A stretch of 64,000 bases of DNA from Talinum fruticosum (Eukaryota; Streptophyta; Magnoliopsida; Caryophyllales; Talinaceae): positions 3,590,001 through 3,654,000 of the forward strand of contig JAITYX010000033.1 in assembly GCA_021018815.1 (NCBI GenBank), in the 5' to 3' direction. Below, in pieces: positions 22,023 through 34,223 of this stretch. Under the pieces are notes generated by a model. The model saw only the letters and a program-made list of their open reading frames with translations. It was not told the DNA's origin and did no database searches. Numbering within the stretch: position 1 is the stretch's first letter; every line of letters starts with the position of its first letter. The translations under genes and the position numbers were made by a program.

Positions 22023-22941
22023 TGAAGGTTTGCTCTTGAGAGTTTGAGTCACCCCGGGGGGTGAATAGGGTGAGAAGGAAATTTTACAGAATTAAAGGAT
22101 TTTCGACCAAGTTAAAACTCGGAAAAGCAATTCCGAGTCCGTAATGAATTCGAAAGTAAGAACACGGAAAAACACGTGGAAATTCTCCTAGGCGAGAAAA
22201 CCACGGATGGTGTCAATCTAAACACTAAGTCAAATCCACTATTTTGAATCCACAAAATATAAGGATTGACTCTTACAAAATTGCTCCCTTAGACAATTCA
22301 ATACAAATTTTCCTAGGCATAACAGTTCCCTTATCTACCCTAGTGCTTCCTAACTAAGTTACCCTTTATAGCTAAGCACAATTGAGCTAAGTTACCCCTT
22401 AAATCTCGGTTAAGGGAAATTATAGAGAATTCAGTTTGATTGATTACAAGACTTCTTCTGTTTCAACTCGAAGTTGAGAAAAACTTGAGTGTAGAGTTGA
22501 AAGCTAGAAAAGATTGAGAGAATAAGATTAGAGTTCGGTTCCAAAAATCTTCTAAGTCTTGTAGAGTGACTTCTATTTATAATCGGTAGGGCGGATAGCC
22601 ATTGTGACTTATCCTAGATTAGGAAGCTTCACTAGCCGTTGAAACGGCTAGTCCGAGTCCCTTAGAAAGAGAACCGTTGTAAAGATGAACATTGTGCATC
22701 GGTCCTTGGCTCAAAAGGTGGTCCATCCCACTAGTTGTGACTGAAATATAGGGTGGAAACAACCGTTAGACTCAAAGTTGGATTTTCATCGGAAATGGAA
22801 ACAAACAACCATCACACGTTATTTAAGCCGTCCCGGAAATGGGGTTTTTGTCTGCTGGCATTGAACAATTAGAAGCCGATCGCCTTTTCTTTTCAAACCG
22901 AGATTAAATCACTTTAACCATCCTGCAAAAACAAATCAAGG
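22023..22941 (-). mobile_element. Truncated copia LTR, same superfamily as the Sirevirus-like element
   Basis: It begins TGAAGGTTTGCTCTTGAGAG and continues with the hairpin TCACCCC...AGGGTGA. The words GGCGAGAAAACCACGG, AGTCAAATCCACTATTTTGA and ACTTCTATTTATAATCGG (TATA region) match the LTRs at 46103 and 55330. It is more diverged than those and is cut at 22941 by a gypsy LTR, so its other end is lost. Confidence 0.75.
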
Positions 22942-23496
22942 TGTGTGGGAACCGCGGCTTAGGCGGACCCGAACCGAGCTACGCCACGTGCCTTTTTGGC
23001 GTTTCTTAGGTTTTGGAAAATGGGATTTGAAAAAGGATTTTGAAAGATAAATTTAAAATATGGGGATTGATCTCTTATTAACGAGTTCCGAATTTTATTA
23101 AGTCAAATTAACATATTTGAATTGATTGGCATTTTATTAATCATTTTATTTTAGAAATTATTTTCGAATTCCCGGAATATTATCTCCTAATGGAAGAAAT
23201 AAAAGAAATTAGAAATTAGGTTCTGCTGTGAGGCTTTAGGGGCGGACCAATGTGAAAACATCAATCTAGCCACAAGCCTCGGTCGTTGACCACCCAGCCT
23301 CGCACTTGTCGGTCACGGCACCGGCCGGGGCCTAGGCCGAACGAGCAGACCTCGGCCTCTAGCTTGGCAGGTAGATCCGGATCTCCTTTATTTTTTAACC
23401 CTATAATCAGAAAATAACCAGGATGCTTTTTTTTTTTTAATAAGAATAAAGCACAAAAGGGGAGTTGCTAGTTAGTTTTTAGGAATGAAAAACTAA

Positions 23497-26400
23497 CACT
23501 ACTATAGAAACCACTTTAACGACGAGTCTTTAACGATGGTTAAAAGGACAAACCGTCATGAAAAATGGATCGGTGGCATTTTCATAAAAAATGCGGTTTT
23601 TAATGTATATATGATGACGAGTTCAACATAAAAGCTGTCGTCTAAAGGTTGTAGTGAACCTTAGACCACGGTTCTTTTACTAAACCGTTGTCATAAATAC
23701 ATCAATGACAACGGTTTCGTAAAAGAAGCATAGTCTAAGAACTTTAGACAATGGTTCTTAGTAGTAAACCGTATTCTAAAGTTTTGCACAAAAAAACCCT
23801 CGGCCAATGCCGAGTCTCACATTGTCTCTCATTTTCGAGTCCCACACTCTCTAGCTTTGGTTGCTCTTCTCTCCGTGGTTGCTTGGTGGTTTCAGGTGCT
23901 ACTCTGCGGTTTCGAGCCGTGGTTGCACTCTCCCCCTAGTTACTCTCTCTACGTTTCCGGTTGTGGCTACACCACTCTCTCATCGACTTCTCTGTCCGAC
24001 TCTTACTCTCCGCGTGATCGCACCTCTCTCGCCGACCTCACTCTCTCCGCATGGCTATACCTCTCTCATCGACTCCTTTTTCGAGCACCGCCAGGTTTGT
24101 CTCTTTCTCTTCATCTTTAGCATTTTGCCCTAAATTCCATTGTAGGTTTTTAATTCTGTTATTGTTTGCTTTGTCATTTTCGGCATTTTCATGAAAATCG
24201 AAAGTGTAGATATCGCTTTCTAATTTCAAATCTAAACTCGAAAGTGTATTATAGGAGTCTTATATTTTGCATTGTTCTAGAGAAAATTTATAGATCAATC
24301 TTATATTTGAGGAATGTGAATGGATAGAATATGACAATAAGAGAGGAGACAAACAACGATCCAAATTGAGGAATCGGGGTTACGGGCAGCCGATGACGGG
24401 CCATGCCGGACTATATGGTCAGCCCATGTTGGTTGCTGCCTGCCCCAACTTATGTGTTTCCGTCCAAAAATTGTTGTACGTGTTTATTTATCAAGAGTTG
24501 TATAATTTTTGGAACATAAAATGGATTCTTCCAAAAGTACAAAAAATCGAGGGGCGAACTATGATGAACAAGGAGAAGTTGGTCAAGAGTAGAAATGATC
24601 CAACTCTCCTTATACAGGTCGATTTTGATAGGTATGAAAATGTCTGTAGGTGAGTATAGAGCTCCCTTTATGAGCTATGTTGGTACGGCAACCCGCTCCC
24701 ACGTGAACATTAATTATAGAAAATGGGTTGACGTCCCTGATTCCATTAGCTATGTTATACTACATCTCAACTTAGTATTGCAACTTATATTGTAAATGGT
24801 TAATATATATGTACTAATGCATATCGTTCTTGTGTTTCAAAGAACGTTCAACTTGAACGTTAATGAATCCGAGATCCCCTCCGTGAAACACAAGACCCTA
24901 ATGTCGATGGCAAAAAGTTTAGAGATTTCAAATATCGTATTGCCGCTATATGGGTCTACAAAATAAGGCGGATAAACACAAGAAGGTAGACCTTGGGAGG
25001 TCTACAATTGTATCACCGAGGAGGATTAGAGATCATTTGAATCACATGTCACTTCTCCGAATACATGGTAATTTCATTACTTTGATACCTTTTTTCATAC
25101 TACATCATCAATGATTGTATAAAAAAGTTAATGGGTAGCTCTAAGGAGAAAATATAGGGTTTGAATAGTATGCAACTTCATTCAATATTCAATCTCATAT
25201 AAAAATAGTGTGATGTTGTTTTTCTATAAATGTAAGTGATGAGATATACTTGAGAAGGGCGGATGTCGAGGACAATGAGGCTGGCGTTGTCTTATGCACC
25301 GATATTTTTAGCTAAATTACTTGCATAGGCGATAGGTGAAGCCAACTGGAAGAGGATTAAGGGCAATGCGTACCCTCATGTGCTATCCTGTGGGGATACA
25401 CGAAATTGGAGGAGAGATTATACAAGCAAAAGCTTAAGCAACTTCAAACCACATCCGGTAAAGGTTCCACCATAGATACTTTGCAGCTTGTTGTCGATAG
25501 GGACGAGCTGTGGGTCGAAGGAAGAAAGAAGAAATATGGAACCTTTGCTACGACCGATGTCGAAGCTATTTCTCGCCAACTTGTGAGTTTTTTTAATATT
25601 TCCTTTATTTATTTTGACAACATATCGATTTTAATATTAATGAATTGTCAAATGATTATATTTTTTCTTCTTACAGTAGTCTTTGTCACGAGACATCGAC
25701 TTTAGAAGTTACTAACACCATCGAGAGGAGGGACAAGCTAGCCTTGGCCCTACAAAGACATGAGCATCCCGGTTGTGTTTGAGCCGTCGTTGGGCAGGTG
25801 AGGATAGTTGAGCACTTTGAGACTAGGAAAAAATGCTCCGTCTCTTCCATCCAAGCACATATGGAGCCCCAAATACGAGTCCCAAATGTCCCAAACGGAT
25901 GCACGAGATGGAAGAGATGAGGGCGTAGATGTGGGCGGAGATGTAGTCCCGGATGAGGCCGTACTTCACCAACATGGGTATGCTTGTTACCTAGCAACTT
26001 TGATGATGTACGTCCATTCTCACCCCACACATCGGCCAGCATGAACTTGAGCTCACCTGTCGACCAATTCGAAGTTACGGCGGAGGTAATTCGAGATTTT
26101 GCAACCTAATTATATTTACATGCATGTTTATATTTTGATTAATTAATGTATAAATTTTGTTGAATATTTACTTATAGTATATTTTTGACTAATTTGTGTA
26201 TATCTTGTTGTATGGATAGTGTATATTGTGTGGTTATTGCATAAGGCCAGCATGTGGTCATTGAGTAATGACTTATTTAATAGTATGTTTTTGTTGTTTC
26301 GATGAGGGCCGCTATCCCGGGAAAATGTGTACTTTTAAAGGGAAACTCTTTCTGTTTATTTTCAAGGTTTTTAGGTTATTTAACTTTTATGTCAAAGGTT

Positions 26401-28513
26401 ATCCCATGATTGTAATTGTTATTCTTATTCTTATGCAGTCGGCGAATTGCAAGCTAGATTCTCATGACCCTCTCCTAGAGCATGTTGTGGCATTGGGTGT
26501 TGTTTTTCCGTGGAGGTTAGAGATTGTCATTCACGGGACACCCCTGCAGCCGATGAGCTGAGGATGAGTGTGAAGGATGTGATGCACGGGAAAGGCGAGT
26601 GTGAGTTGTCGATCCGGGGACTAGGCCTCCACACTGTTGACGACGCGAGTCCACGATTTTCTTCGTTGGCCCAAGAGTTTGGTCATCCTCACTATTGTAA
26701 TTCATTTTTATTAAAAATATTAGATTTAACTCGTTGTTAATATCACCTATATATATTTCTCATTTTTATATTGATTATTCACTAGGATATCGGGGACAAA
26801 TGCGAGAGTGGATGAAGGGCGCCAATGGCACAAGCAAACGTTTAGTAGCGCCTGTTCGTTGTGTGAAGAAGTGTCCTCTCAAATCTATTAAGGAGTCTAG
26901 CACAAATTGGTGTGCTACTTTGAAAAGTTATGTGAAGACTCTATCACCATAGGAATCGTTCATCTATAGCGCGCCGAGTCACGTGTTTCGGCAACGTGAA
27001 GTCGACATACTTGCAATTTTTGAGCATGGAGGAAATCGGCGTATCTGCTATTACGCTTCACATGATGTGAGTTAATATATTCATAATCAGTTCTTGTTTT
27101 TTACTATTAATTTCAATTTTTAACTACATACAATTAATATGTAAGGTAGCTACACGAGATTGGGAAGGTTTTCGTTCGGTTTCGAACCATAATTCCATTA
27201 TTCAAGGAGTTGGGATAAATCGTGAAGAACAAGTCACCTATATCTTCAACGTTATAAAACATACTATGGAGGATAAAACATGGTACTTGCAGCGTTCAAT
27301 GAGAGTTAAGTCTACAAATAATGAACTAATTAACTGATAAAGTTTTTAAATGGTGTTATCTATACTCATATAAAAATGTGTTATTTGTGGTTATGTAGCC
27401 ACCATTGGATGCTTACTGCCCTTTATCTAAGGGCTAATATTGCCTACTAGCTTGATCCTTTGGGTTGTGAAGTGAGGGAAGATATCAAGGACGTCATCGA
27501 GACCTAAGTTCATACTTTTAATCATTTTATGTTGTTTTGTTAAGTAATCGTTCAATGGTATGTCTAACTTGAATTTTATTTTTCCGATTGAGAAATAGTG
27601 CTCTACTCCATTATTACTATGGTAGAGGCATCAAAGATAAACGAGTGAAGAAAGCACAACCACTAATTGTTCCCGTCAAGGTGAGGTTCTCTTGGTTATT
27701 AGAGTCTACTTTAATTGTTGGTCATTTCATATTACTTACTAGCTAAATAAAGTACAAATTAATTTTCTATGTGTTGGGAATCTACTTTATTGTTGTAGTG
27801 TCATAAACAACCAGGGGATGTGGAGTGCAGCTTCTACATTCTCCGAGTACATAAAAGAGATTGTGACTGAACTCGATTTAAATGCTAGTCCAAAAGAGGT
27901 ATAGTTGTACTTGTAATTGATTATATTCTTTTTCAGCTTGATTAACACTTGCACTTGACCTAATTAATATGTCTTTTACAACATTGGTTACAATATTTCC
28001 AGGAAAGAAGCCACCCACTCCCTATACGGATGAAGTGCTCAACGAGTTAAAACAAGGTTAGGCGAGTTTGTATATAATCGTGTAAAGAAATAGGTATATA
28101 TTTGCGGTTATTCTTCATTATTTGATTGGTTAAATTTATGATTTTAGTAGTCATACGAGTTATATAGGTATATATGTACATAGGTATATATATTCTTCAC
28201 CTGAACTACGATCATAGGCTCATCTATGATGATGGTTCCTTCATCGGAACCGTCGTCATAGGTGCTTTGTAATAAGTTTTTCAACTACGAGAGGAAGGTC
28301 TATGATGACGGTTCGGATGAAGAAACCGTCATTATAGATTGACCTATGACTATGGTGTTGCCTGTTGAACCGTCGTCATATATTAACCTATGACTACAGT
28401 TTTGTACCATAGTAAAAGATGCTACATACAACGACGACCACATACACGACGTTAGTAAACCATAGTTAAATGTTGTTTGCAACCGTATTTAAAAGTGGGT
28501 TCTTGTAGTAGTG
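23497..28513 (+). mobile_element. Complete CACTA transposon (element I, 5,017 bp, TSD TAA)
   Basis: The left end is CACTACTATAGAAACCACTTT at 23497 and the right end reversed is CACTACTACAAGAACCCACTTTT, ending at 28513. The three-base target duplication TAA lies at 23494-23496 and 28514-28516. Subterminal arrays of AACCGTCGTCATAG/CTATGA words occupy both ends. It carries one gene (24390-28060) with transposase-like and Ulp1-like parts. I see no TNP2/TNPD-type (Transposase_21) coding region, so it probably depends on another element for movement. It inserted into a gypsy LTR. Confidence 0.88.
24390..28060 (+). pseudogene. CACTA-encoded transposase-like protein with C-terminal Ulp1 (C48) domain
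   Basis: Exon-like pieces, in order: GANYDEQGEVG and GEYRAPFMSYVGTATRSHV (24560-24740); NLNVNESEIPSVKHKTL near 24855; LEERLYKQKLKQLQ to VEAISRQLV (25400-25580); a DUF8039-like block LEHVVALGVVFPWRLEIVIHG (26476-26540); MREWMKGANG and VFRQREVDILAIFEHGG (26800-27040); then a Ulp1-like domain with HHWMLTALYL at about 27400-27430 and QPGDVECSFYIL with the catalytic Cys codon at 27826-27828. Ulp1 proteases cleave SUMO-type tags, and such domains are known as passengers in plant CACTA and Mutator elements. A TAG replaces the Trp expected before LDPLG (about 27457), and a frame slip follows the Cys motif. It is probably no longer functional. Exon borders are approximate. Confidence 0.65.
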
Positions 28514-28516
28514 TAA
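28514..28516. repeat. Right TSD of CACTA I (TAA)
   Basis: Matches TAA at 23494-23496. Confidence 0.8.
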
Positions 28517-29440
28517 AAAAATAAAAACTTGCTCTTCCAATTTCAGTATGGGAAAACTAAGACTAAAAAAGGCTAAAATTGACTTCATTGGTCTTGGAAC
28601 CGAGATTCGAGATCCCGAGGTGAGGGTACAAAATGTAGGGAAAACCCTTCTATTATGCTTGTCCGAAGACGGCCATTACTAGTTTGAATAGTGTATTAAA
28701 ATAATATGCTAAACACAAACATAGAACAACATGCTAAACGAAATTAAAGCAACCAAATAAAATTAAATGAGAGCAATAAAGAAAGCGGGTAAAGAAAGCG
28801 ATAAAGAAAGAAAAAGAAGCAAAAAATTAAAGAATTACATCGGGTGGCGAGGAATTGAAAAAAGCGATTACATCTACTCATACCACAATACGAAAGCGAT
28901 AAATAAAACATAAATTAAATAACCGTTTAAAGGCTGACCGATTGCCCTCGGGTGTCCCGACTTGCTGATATGGATCTCTACACTGGATCTCTTAATGCGA
29001 TAGTGACAAATCAAAGAAAGGGCTTGTTTTTGTGGATTATGTAAAAGGTGAATGTGTAAGGAGTACGAAAAATCGAGTTGAATAAGTGCCCGAGAGATCG
29101 GAATAACTGAATATTCTTTAGCTCTTTGCACAAATTAAATGGCAATAAGTACAAAAAAGATGAATGTTTGGTGTTTATTTCGGCAGAGTAACATATAGGT
29201 ATGAGAGGTCCGGTTAACTTTCTTCGAGCATTGAGCATAGGAGAAACCCTTATAGGAATGAGAGCCAAGACTCTCTATTTATAGGGAGAGACCTAGGTCA
29301 CAAATGATCTAGGGTTTACATTCGGCCAGCCATCGAAGCAGCTGCTAAAAACCGGGCTAGAATATCACAAGATTGAACCGGATGAAGTAAGGATAGAACT
29401 GGATAGAACCTCGGTGTGCAACTAATGGATTTTTTAATGG

Positions 29441-29589
29441 TTTTCTTGAAAGTGTGCAACTACTTGGACTCCTTTGTAGGGCTGTCCAACAGAGTGCATT
29501 TTTAGGAGGGTGTTGGAGGGGACGATATTGGGTTGAAGATTTATATAATTACCATTTAGTTAGATATATGCAATGTAACCAATCTCGTA
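29441..29589. other. Short junction segment
   Basis: About 150 bases between two gypsy LTR pieces, with no recognised content. Confidence 0.3.
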
Positions 29590-30495
29590 AAAGTACCATA
29601 ATTATTAATCATTTTATTTTAGAAATTATTTTAAGGAATCTCGGGATATTATCTCTAAACCGAAAAATAGAAATTAGGGTTTCTATTTTTGCCGTGACGC
29701 TCTAGGGCCCGCCTACACCTAGTGTTGGCTAGCATTGGCCAGAGGCCACGGCCGAGGAGATCGGCCTCGACCTCTACCTTGGCTGGCGAGATCTGGGATC
29801 TATTTTCCTATTTTTTAGTCAAAAAATAGTTGAGATGCAATTATAGAAGAAATAAAGCAAATGGAGTAGCCAATCGGTTTTAGGAGAGAAAAACTAATTA
29901 AAAAAAAATAAAAATTTGCTTTCCCAATCTTAGTATGGAAAACTAAGACTAAAAGAGGTTAAAAATGATTCCATTGATCTTTGAGCTGAGAATCAGATTT
30001 GGGGCGCAAGGGTACGAAATGTAGGAATAGGCCCTTCTATTCCGCCCAGTCCAAAGACTACAATTACTAGTTCTAGTAGTGAATTAAAATAATGTGAAAA
30101 GCCGTAAGCATACAATAACATGCTAAGCAAAATTAAAGCAACCAAACATAATAAAAGAAAGCGATAAGGAAAGTAGTAAAGAAAGCAATAATGAAAAGAA
30201 AAAGAAAAGGCAAAGAGAAAAGAAAGCGAGCAAACTAAAAGATAACATTAGGCACGGAGAAATTAAAAGCGATACATCGTTTGTCCACAATACTGAAAGC
30301 AACAAAGAAAGAATATAAATAAAATTAACTGTTGAAGATCGAATTTGTGCCCTCGGGTTGTCCCACTTGCTGATCCGGACCTCGGATCCGGATCTCTTGA
30401 TGCGATGGTGGTGAATTAAGGAAGGATTTTTGTGAGTATTTTGTGGAGATAGGTAGGCGGATGTGTGGCTGATGGAGTTGTCGGGTTCAGATTTA
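29590..30495 (-). mobile_element. Second partial gypsy LTR, minus strand
   Basis: Nearly the same order of words as the LTR at 28514-29440 (TTAATCATTTTATTTTAGAAATTATTTT, CCAATCTTAGTATGGAAAACTAAG, then CGGATCTCTTGATGCGATGG). It includes the part that element I interrupts in the neighbour copy. Its 5' end is missing beyond about 30495. Confidence 0.65.
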
Positions 30496-30925
30496 ATAAA
30501 AGTAAGAAATAGAATATGATTGCCTAAGGAGGCTTTGACTGAATTCCAGGCGGGCCCAACAAGGCTTGATTGCCAACGAACACAGTATCTCTTCCCTCGT
30601 AGCATGCACTTTTGGTTCAAACAGTTTGGTTGATTGAGGATTCTTGACTTTTCTCTTGTCGTGCCCCACATGGAAGACCAAATCCTCAGATTATGAGTCA
30701 CCATGTATCCTACCTAGTCTAAACCTTTTTTTACCATAAAACTTTTGACTATTAGATGGTCGCTTGACCTCACTTGCATGCTTGGATGAGTGTGTTCGTT
30801 TTTTGATTTAATTTTTCCTTTATGGATAGGTGAGGAGCGCTAAATAATCTTTGCATGGGTGTGAAAATAAAAATCAAAATAAAACTTTGAGTCGGTCGAA
30901 TTTTGTTTTAGCCGAAGTCAAAAAA
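30496..30925. other. Unassigned stretch before the gag-only element
   Basis: No coding sequence or LTR end recognised. It may belong to the 5' untranslated part of the gag element, whose 5' LTR I could not find. Confidence 0.3.
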
Positions 30926-31300
30926 TTACCTTCCCTTTTAAGGTCGGTCCACTTCATATTTGCATTAGCCAAATTAAAAATAATCCCTCTTTAGGTGAAT
31001 CCAATCTTACATTTCATTTTCATTAGCCAAATTCAAATTTCATCTCAAAATAGGTGAGTCCATATTTGCATTTCTTAAATCGCATTTTTAAGTAGTCAAT
31101 TTAAATTTCATCTCGGATTAGGTGAGTTCGCATTTGCATTTTATTCTTCCATTAGCCAAAAATAAAATTCATCTCAAAGTAGGAGAATCATTCATTTCTT
31201 ATTTAGCTAAAAAAATTTTATCTTCCGTTAGGAATAATCATCTATGCATTTCGGTTATGCACTAGCCAAATCATAGAATCATCCCGGATTAAGTCATGCG
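30926..31300. repeat. Imperfect tandem repeat, period about 58-60 bp
   Basis: At least five degenerate units share the order: GCATTAGCCAAAT, AAATTTCATCTC, TAGGTGAGTCC. It lies upstream of gag, where some gypsy elements carry tandem repeats in the leader. Confidence 0.6.
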
Positions 31301-31679
31301 CGTCGTTGCATACATTCCATTCCATTTATTTTGCATCCCTTTATGTGCATCCAAATAAATGAGCATATCATTTTTTTCCTCCTATGATAAGTCTTCCTCG
31401 GGTCAAGCACTTAAGCCCCATCTCCCATAAAAATTCTTCCACGAGGCAATCCTAAGTGTACCTCTTTTGGGATACGGGATAGGAAATCCTATGAAAGTCG
31501 CGAATCCTGGCACGAAAAGCCTAGGAAATAAGAAATCTACTTCAACACCGACATGGTCAACACCGATATGTCCCACATTAACACACACCACATCGGTATG
31601 TCTTGCACCTTTACTAATAATGTCGGTGCGTCGTCCAACGTCAAAATGAAATCCTCCTTAAAAAATGACCAACCATCCA

Positions 31680-32480
31680 GAGCAAACACCCATTATGACC
31701 TCGTTCAAGGAGTCTACTACTAAGATAGAAGCTAGGATTGAGGCTTAAGATAAGAAAATTTAGTCGATATCGAAAACCCTTAGTCTCATTCTTAAAGAAC
31801 TAGAGAGGAAATCAATGTCCAAAGGGAAAGAAAAAGAAGGACAAGGATCTCGCCCGAACCTCAACTCGAGGCCACAATCCGATCCAAGAATAGATCGAGA
31901 TAGGGAAGATGTTATAGGAGCCCTTGATGTTCAACCACCACTATCCGGCCCTTGGATTCACTTCAATCCCTAAAGGCAAGCTACCCCCTAAGTTTACTAT
32001 GCCTAACATCATGTTTCATAGAAATGAAAACCTTCATCACCACGTGAGAAACTTTGTGGGGGCAATGAGTTTGAAGAGTGTACTTGGAGGACACTTACCA
32101 TGTCATCTTCCCATGGATGTTTGACACAAACGTCATGAAGTGGTACAATACTTGTTGACCCACACGATGTCACAAGCTGGAAGCATCTTTGCCGGGACTT
32201 CTACATCAATAATCCTACAATATAGATCTACCGGTCAGTCTTCGGGACATAGAGTTAATTAAGCAAAAAGATGAGGAGAACTTCACCGATTTCCTTACTA
32301 GCTGGAGGGCGAATGCTGCCCACATGATTGCTCGACCATCCGAGAAGGATCAGGTCGGAATCACCATCAAGAACCTACAACCAGCCCATCGGTAGCACTT
32401 GAAGTTCTTGCCTATCATGAACTTCAAAACACTCGGAGATGCTAGCATGCTCGTAGACGAAGAGCACATATTCGACTAGA
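31680..32480 (+). pseudogene. Ty3/gypsy gag remnant
   Basis: The translated phrases are those of a Retrotrans_gag domain: PPKFTMPNIMFHRNENLHHH near 31985-32043, then VRNFVGAMSLK, a KWYNT-like core, SLRDIELIKQKDEENFTDFL at about 32240-32300 and ARPSEKDQVGITIKNLQPAHR near 32330-32393. Gag packages the element RNA. Several frameshifts and stops break it. No protease, RT, RNase H or integrase follows; the sequence goes instead to a tandem-repeat region and a 3' LTR. The element is therefore gag-only or has lost its pol. The gag wording and the LTR start (TGTAGACACC) suggest a Tat-like element. Confidence 0.7.
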
Positions 32481-33350
32481 AGATCATCCAATGAGCCCAC
32501 CACTCATCAAGGATGCTAATAAAGCTTGCTTCTTCCCTTTTTCGATATCCATTGTAATGTTTGTTTCCTTTTCCTGTTTTCCACAAAAAACCCAAATCAA
32601 TACTTCCTTTTGAACTAAGAAGGCCTGATTTTCGCTAGAGTGGATATGTAGGAAGCCCACGAGGTTCGGCCCCAAAGCTAATCTTATTTCCATTTCCTAT
32701 TTCCAAAAATCAAATCCACTTTGACCTATCCAAAGAAGAGGAAACCCAACCATGAGCACATCGTAATTCAAGTGACCTGCTTTTCTTTAGGCTTTACTTT
32801 GGGGAGTGGTGGCTAAGTGCAATTTCATATTTGTCTTTATGAACTTTTCGCATCATTTTAATAAAAGAATGCATTTGTTTTTAGAATAGAGTCTTGCATA
32901 CATCTCTTTTGCATGAGTCAAACTCTTGAAAATACAAAATTAATAACAAAGCACCCTATAAGGAATTATTGAATCAAGTCGCATCAAACATCAAGTCAGC
33001 ATCGAGAAGGTCACTTGCACGACCACCTTCAAAGAATTTAACCTAGGACATCGAAGCTCGCCAACTCTCTAACATGCTAGAAAAGCTAGACACAAGCACC
33101 CAAGAAGAACATGAGGCTTCAAGATCAAAAGGGTCATACAACCACAACAACTACAAAAAATTCTCGGGGAAGACACAAATCATCTACCATACAAACAAAG
33201 GAGCTATTAGCACACAAACTAAAAGCTCGAAATTAGAATGAGGCACATTACCCAAGGGAACATCCTATTTTATGTCGACGTTCCCTAGACTTCAGGTCAT
33301 CTAATGACCAAGTTTAAGCAAGAATTTCTATATAAAGATAAGCATTCGTC
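32481..33350. other. Untranslated internal part of the gag-only element
   Basis: No recognised protein. The place where pol would be expected is taken by non-coding sequence that leads into the tandem repeats. Confidence 0.4.
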
Positions 33351-34080
33351 CCTATTCCGACCAAAGTGGATAAAAGGCGAGCTTCAAGCCCATCAATGGT
33401 CAAGGTTCGGACACACCTTAGTCAAGCTTCGGGCCCAGCAGCGGTCTAGGTTCGAGACAACACTTAGTCGAGCTTCAGGCCCAATAGTGGTCAAGTTTCA
33501 AACAAAAACCCGAGTTGAGATTCAAGCCCACCGATGGTGAAGGTTCGGATATCATCTCCATTGAGCTTCAAGCTCAGCTGTGGCCAAGGTTCGGATGTCC
33601 CTCCATATAACTTTAGGCGCAACAATGGTTAAGGTTTACGAATACAACGTCAAGACTTCAGGACCTCCTCATAGCCAAGTTGAGACAACACCTCCGAAAC
33701 ATGATTTTGCTACGGACCATCTCCAGGTAACACTTGAAGCTATTTACATTTGATTATTAACTAACAAAGCTGTTAGTGCAGAAAATTTTAGCCAAACTTC
33801 AGCCAAGAAACGGTTAAGTTTAGGCCCATCCTCCAAACTTCGGGCAGGAATCGATCTATGCTTAGGACACCCAGCTAAACTTTATATCCAAGAAGCGAGT
33901 CAAGTTCGGGCACCCCAGCTGGATTTCAAACTTGACTACGCGAGTCAAGTTCAAGCTCCCTCACCAAGCTTCGGACTAACTACATGGTCAAGTTTAGGCA
34001 CATCAATCTAATCTTCAACTTTTTAAGTAGCAAAGTTTAGGAATCAACAACTCGGACTTCGGACTCAGCTATTTAAGTCC
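33351..34080 (+). repeat. Degenerate tandem repeats (about 55-60 bp) before the 3' LTR
   Basis: Units carry the words AAGCTTC.GGCCCA, AGTGGTCAAG.TTCGGACA and CACCTTAGTCGAGCTT. About a dozen imperfect copies can be followed, becoming weaker toward 34080. Tandem arrays between pol and the 3' LTR are a known trait of Tat-lineage elements. Confidence 0.7.
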
Positions 34081-34208
34081 ATGACCCTTCGTTAGAATTC
34101 AAGATACTCAATTTCATATGCACAAATTCAATCGGATTCCCAAGAAACGCCAACACCAGGTAAGTACCCTTTAGTGTCTACTTTGACCTTATTCTTTCGG
34201 ACTCGATC

Positions 34209-34223
34209 AAAGTGGGGGCTAAC
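34209..34223 (+). promoter_or_regulatory. Polypurine tract of the gag-only element
   Basis: AAAGTGGGGGCTAAC directly precedes the LTR start TGTAGACACC. The tract primes plus-strand DNA synthesis, and its presence identifies the following LTR as the 3' LTR on the plus strand. Confidence 0.8.

Larger units (their letters stand above)
22942..29440 (-). mobile_element. Ty3/gypsy LTR, split by a CACTA insertion
   Basis: Two parts, 22942-23496 and 28514-about 29440, form one minus-strand LTR related to those at 34224-35795 and 37841-39515. The 3' end (TGTGTGGGAACC, read on plus) corresponds to their GGCTCCTACA end. Also shared are GAGACCTAGGTC-type leader words and a TATAAATAGAG box at 29274-29285 (minus). 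The sequence reads straight across the CACTA insertion site, as the uninterrupted relative at 29880-29930 shows. Its 5' end is missing near 29440. Confidence 0.7.

Noticed and set aside
33351..34080. CRISPR-like array
   Set aside because: Units are degenerate, lack constant spacers and lie in a plant retrotransposon.
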